Of a stretch of DNA of 64,000 nt, positions 62,101 to 64,000 are shown piece after piece (position 1 is the stretch's first letter; the number at the start of each line of letters is the position of its first letter). The translations under genes and the position numbers were made by a program. This DNA is from Micavibrio sp. UBA6139. GTDB taxonomy: Bacteria; Pseudomonadota; Alphaproteobacteria; Micavibrionales; Micavibrionaceae. The stretch covers positions 7,891 to 71,890 of the forward strand of contig DIVF01000040.1 in assembly GCA_002423285.1 (NCBI GenBank), written 5' to 3'. The notes below the pieces were generated by a model, which saw only the letters and a list, made by a program, of their open reading frames with translations, did no database searches and was not told the origin of the DNA.

Positions 62101-63930
62101 ATGTGCGGAATTATCGGAATTATTGGCAAGGATGATGTGGCCCCCCGTTTGGTGGAAGGGCTTAGCCGCCTTGAATATCGCGGCTATGACTCGGCTGGTA
62201 TTGCAACCCTGTCGGCTGGCAAGGTCGATCGTCGCCGTGCGGAAGGGAAACTGATCAATCTGTCTGAGAAGCTGAAGAAAGAACCTTTGGCGGGGCATAT
62301 CGGCATCGGCCACACACGTTGGGCGACCCATGGCGGCCCGACGGAGCGCAACGCGCACCCGCATGCCACTGACCGTGTTGCTGTCGTGCATAACGGCATC
62401 ATTGAAAACTATGCTGCGCTGAAGGCTGAGCTGGAACAGCATCAATGCCGTTTTGAAACCGATACCGATACCGAAGTTGTCGTGCATCTGGTCACGCATA
62501 ATTTGAAACAAGGTATGGCCCCGATTGATGCGGCCAATGCGGCGTTTGACCGTTTGGAAGGCGCTTATGCGCTGGCGGTCATCTTCGCCAATGAAAATAA
62601 TTTGATGGTGGGTGTGCGTCAGGGCACACCGCTGGCGGTTGGTTATGGCGAAGGTGAAATGTATGTGGCATCTGACTCTTATGCGCTGGCCCCATTGACC
62701 CGCAAAATTTCATTTCTGGAAGACGGTGACCGCATTCGTGTCACCCGTGAAGGCGTTGTCATTTATAACAACAAGGGTGCTGAAGTCTCCCGCCCCGTCC
62801 GCATCACCGCACAATCAGGCGCGACCACGGGGAAGGGCGAATATCGCCACTTCATGCTGAAAGAAATATTTGAACAGCCCACCGTTATTGGCGATACGTT
62901 GAACAGCTTTATCAATCCGGCCACGCGCCAGATTACATTGCCGCCGGAAATCACGGCGGCCCTGTCACAAGCCTCACGCATTACCTTAGTCGCTTGTGGC
63001 ACCGCGTTTTACGCCTGTATGGTTGCAAAATACTGGTTCGAACAGGTTGCGCGTATTCCATGTGAAATCGATGTCGCATCCGAATTCCGTTACCGCGAAG
63101 CACCGATGCCAGAAGGCGGCGTTGCGATTTTTGTTTCCCAGTCCGGTGAAACCCTCGATACGCTGGAAGCCTTGCGTTACTGCAAGCGTCAGGGCCAAAA
63201 AACCCTCTCCATCGTCAATACGATTGAAAGCACGATTGAACGCGAATCTGATCTGGTTTTGCACACGCTGGCGGGCCCGGAAATCGGTGTGGCCTCGACC
63301 AAGGCTTACACGACACAGCTGACCACACTGGCCTGCCTCGTTCTGGCCGTGGCGGCTGAGAAAAGGGCACAGCCTGCGAATGATCTGGCCGAAATGGCCG
63401 AAGCGCTGCGCCATCTGCCATCCCTCGTCAATGCTGTGTTGAAAGACGCCATCGGCCCCATCGAAAAATTATCGAGCGAAATCGCCGAAGCGCGCGATGT
63501 TCTTTATCTTGGTCGCGGCCTGATGTACCCAATTGCCTTGGAAGGTGCATTAAAGCTGAAGGAAGTGTCCTACATTCACGCCGAAGGTTACGCCGCCGGT
63601 GAAATGAAACACGGCCCCATCGCGCTCATCGATCAAGATGTTCCTGTCGTGGTCATCGCCCCTGCAGACCATCTGTTCGAAAAAACCGCCTCCAACGTCC
63701 AAGAAACCATCGCTCGTGGCGGTCAGGTCCTTCTGTTCTCCGACGCCGCTGGCCAGGAAAAACTGCAAGGCAAATGCCGCTGGACTGTTGAGTTGCCAAA
63801 AGCTCATTCCTTCATCACCCCCATCCTCTACGTCGTCCCGGCCCAATTACTGGCCTACTACGTCGCCGTATCAAAAGGGACCGATGTTGATCAGCCACGT
63901 AACTTGGCCAAGTCCGTCACAGTTGAGTAA
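62101..63930 (+). CDS. glmS: Glutamine-fructose-6-phosphate aminotransferase
   Basis: 609 residues. The N-terminal nucleophile Cys2 (MCGIIGIIG), the LEYRGYDSAG glutaminase motif and HTRWATHGGPTERNAHPH lead to two SIS domains (VACGTAFYA, FVSQSGETLDTL) and the C-terminal DQPRNLAKSVTVE. It makes GlcN-6-P, feeding GlmU. A nested palindrome follows. Confidence 0.98.
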   Translation: MCGIIGIIGKDDVAPRLVEGLSRLEYRGYDSAGIATLSAGKVDRRRAEGKLINLSEKLKKEPLAGHIGIGHTRWATHGGPTERNAHPHATDRVAVVHNGIIENYAALKAELEQHQCRFETDTDTEVVVHLVTHNLKQGMAPIDAANAAFDRLEGAYALAVIFANENNLMVGVRQGTPLAVGYGEGEMYVASDSYALAPLTRKISFLEDGDRIRVTREGVVIYNNKGAEVSRPVRITAQSGATTGKGEYRHFMLKEIFEQPTVIGDTLNSFINPATRQITLPPEITAALSQASRITLVACGTAFYACMVAKYWFEQVARIPCEIDVASEFRYREAPMPEGGVAIFVSQSGETLDTLEALRYCKRQGQKTLSIVNTIESTIERESDLVLHTLAGPEIGVASTKAYTTQLTTLACLVLAVAAEKRAQPANDLAEMAEALRHLPSLVNAVLKDAIGPIEKLSSEIAEARDVLYLGRGLMYPIALEGALKLKEVSYIHAEGYAAGEMKHGPIALIDQDVPVVVIAPADHLFEKTASNVQETIARGGQVLLFSDAAGQEKLQGKCRWTVELPKAHSFITPILYVVPAQLLAYYVAVSKGTDVDQPRNLAKSVTVE

Positions 63931-63937
63931 AATTTAA

Positions 63938-63974
63938 GGGGTGAAGGGTGCAATCGCCCCCTTCAAACTACCCC
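63938..63974. terminator. Nested G/C palindrome after glmS
   Basis: GGGGTGAAGGG faces CCCCCTTCAAACTACCCC. It lies between glmS and a probable convergent gene end. Confidence 0.7.
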
Positions 63975-63976
63975 GC

Positions 63977-64000
63977 TTACAGCAGTTCTAATTCTTTAAT
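63977..64000 (-). CDS. Probable 3' end of a convergent gene
   Basis: Reading leftwards from the edge gives IKELELL then TAA, three bases past the palindrome. Only seven codons are visible, so the product is unknown; the call rests on position after a shared terminator. Confidence 0.3.
   Translation of the reverse strand: MKELELL

Noticed and set aside
1..64000. CRISPR arrays, intact IS elements or prophage
   Set aside because: No regularly spaced direct repeats, transposase, integrase or phage structural genes were seen.

Overview
The window looks like chromosomal DNA of a Gram-negative alphaproteobacterium, most like Micavibrio-type predatory bacteria. That assignment is an inference from gene content and style; no 16S gene is present to confirm it. 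Most of the DNA is dense, well-formed protein-coding sequence. One tRNA is present. There is no CRISPR array and no intact insertion sequence.

Region by region: (1) 1-9,558 holds the tail of mltA, an indoleamine 2,3-dioxygenase homologue, an O-antigen-ligase-like membrane protein, a small secreted protein and an entericidin-type lipoprotein, a DUF4402 protein, a coupled nucleoside hydrolase/unknown pair, a YbaL-type antiporter, and a poorly coding patch with a truncated DUF3800 gene beside tRNA-Ala. (2) 9,559-15,463 holds tRNA-Ala(GGC) with a clear promoter, a LuxO-like sigma-54 activator, a BI-1 family membrane protein, an M48 protease/LemA pair and a FIST sensor protein. (3) 15,532-43,039 is the standout: a chromosomal Dot/Icm-like (type IVB) secretion locus split in two. 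The first block is DsbG-like, unknown, lytic transglycosylase, dotD, dotC, dotB, icmT and a TcpQ-domain protein. The second block is dotI-dotH-dotG-dotF-dotE-dotP-dotN-dotO, in the same order as Legionella icmL-K-E-G-C-D-J-B, followed by three unknown genes. Between the blocks, on the opposite strand, lie flgK-flgL with a good sigma-54 promoter and three tandem paralogues of an undescribed exported cysteine-containing family. (4) 43,051-47,718 holds an EF-hand-like exported protein, a UbiH-type monooxygenase, a PII protein, a beta-barrel and unknown proteins. (5) 47,865-64,000 is housekeeping: promoter-rpmH-rnpA-yidD-yidC-engB, a pseudopilin-like protein, rmuC, def-fmt, an SprT-like protease, truA, dapD-dapE, a FemAB/GNAT-like gene overlapping a DUF3108 gene, glmU-glmS, and probably the last codons of a convergent gene.

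How the genes may work together: DotD/DotC/DotH/DotG would form the outer-membrane core; DotF, DotI, DotE, DotP and IcmT the inner-membrane part; DotB and DotO the ATPases. The lytic transglycosylase and DsbG-like protein would help assembly through peptidoglycan and disulfide formation. The coupling complex DotL/DotM, the adaptors IcmS/IcmW and DotA are not in the window. The three tandem paralogues are the best candidates for a new part or surface substrate of this machine. A repeated nested G/C palindrome ends several unrelated genes and seems to be this genome's favoured terminator form.
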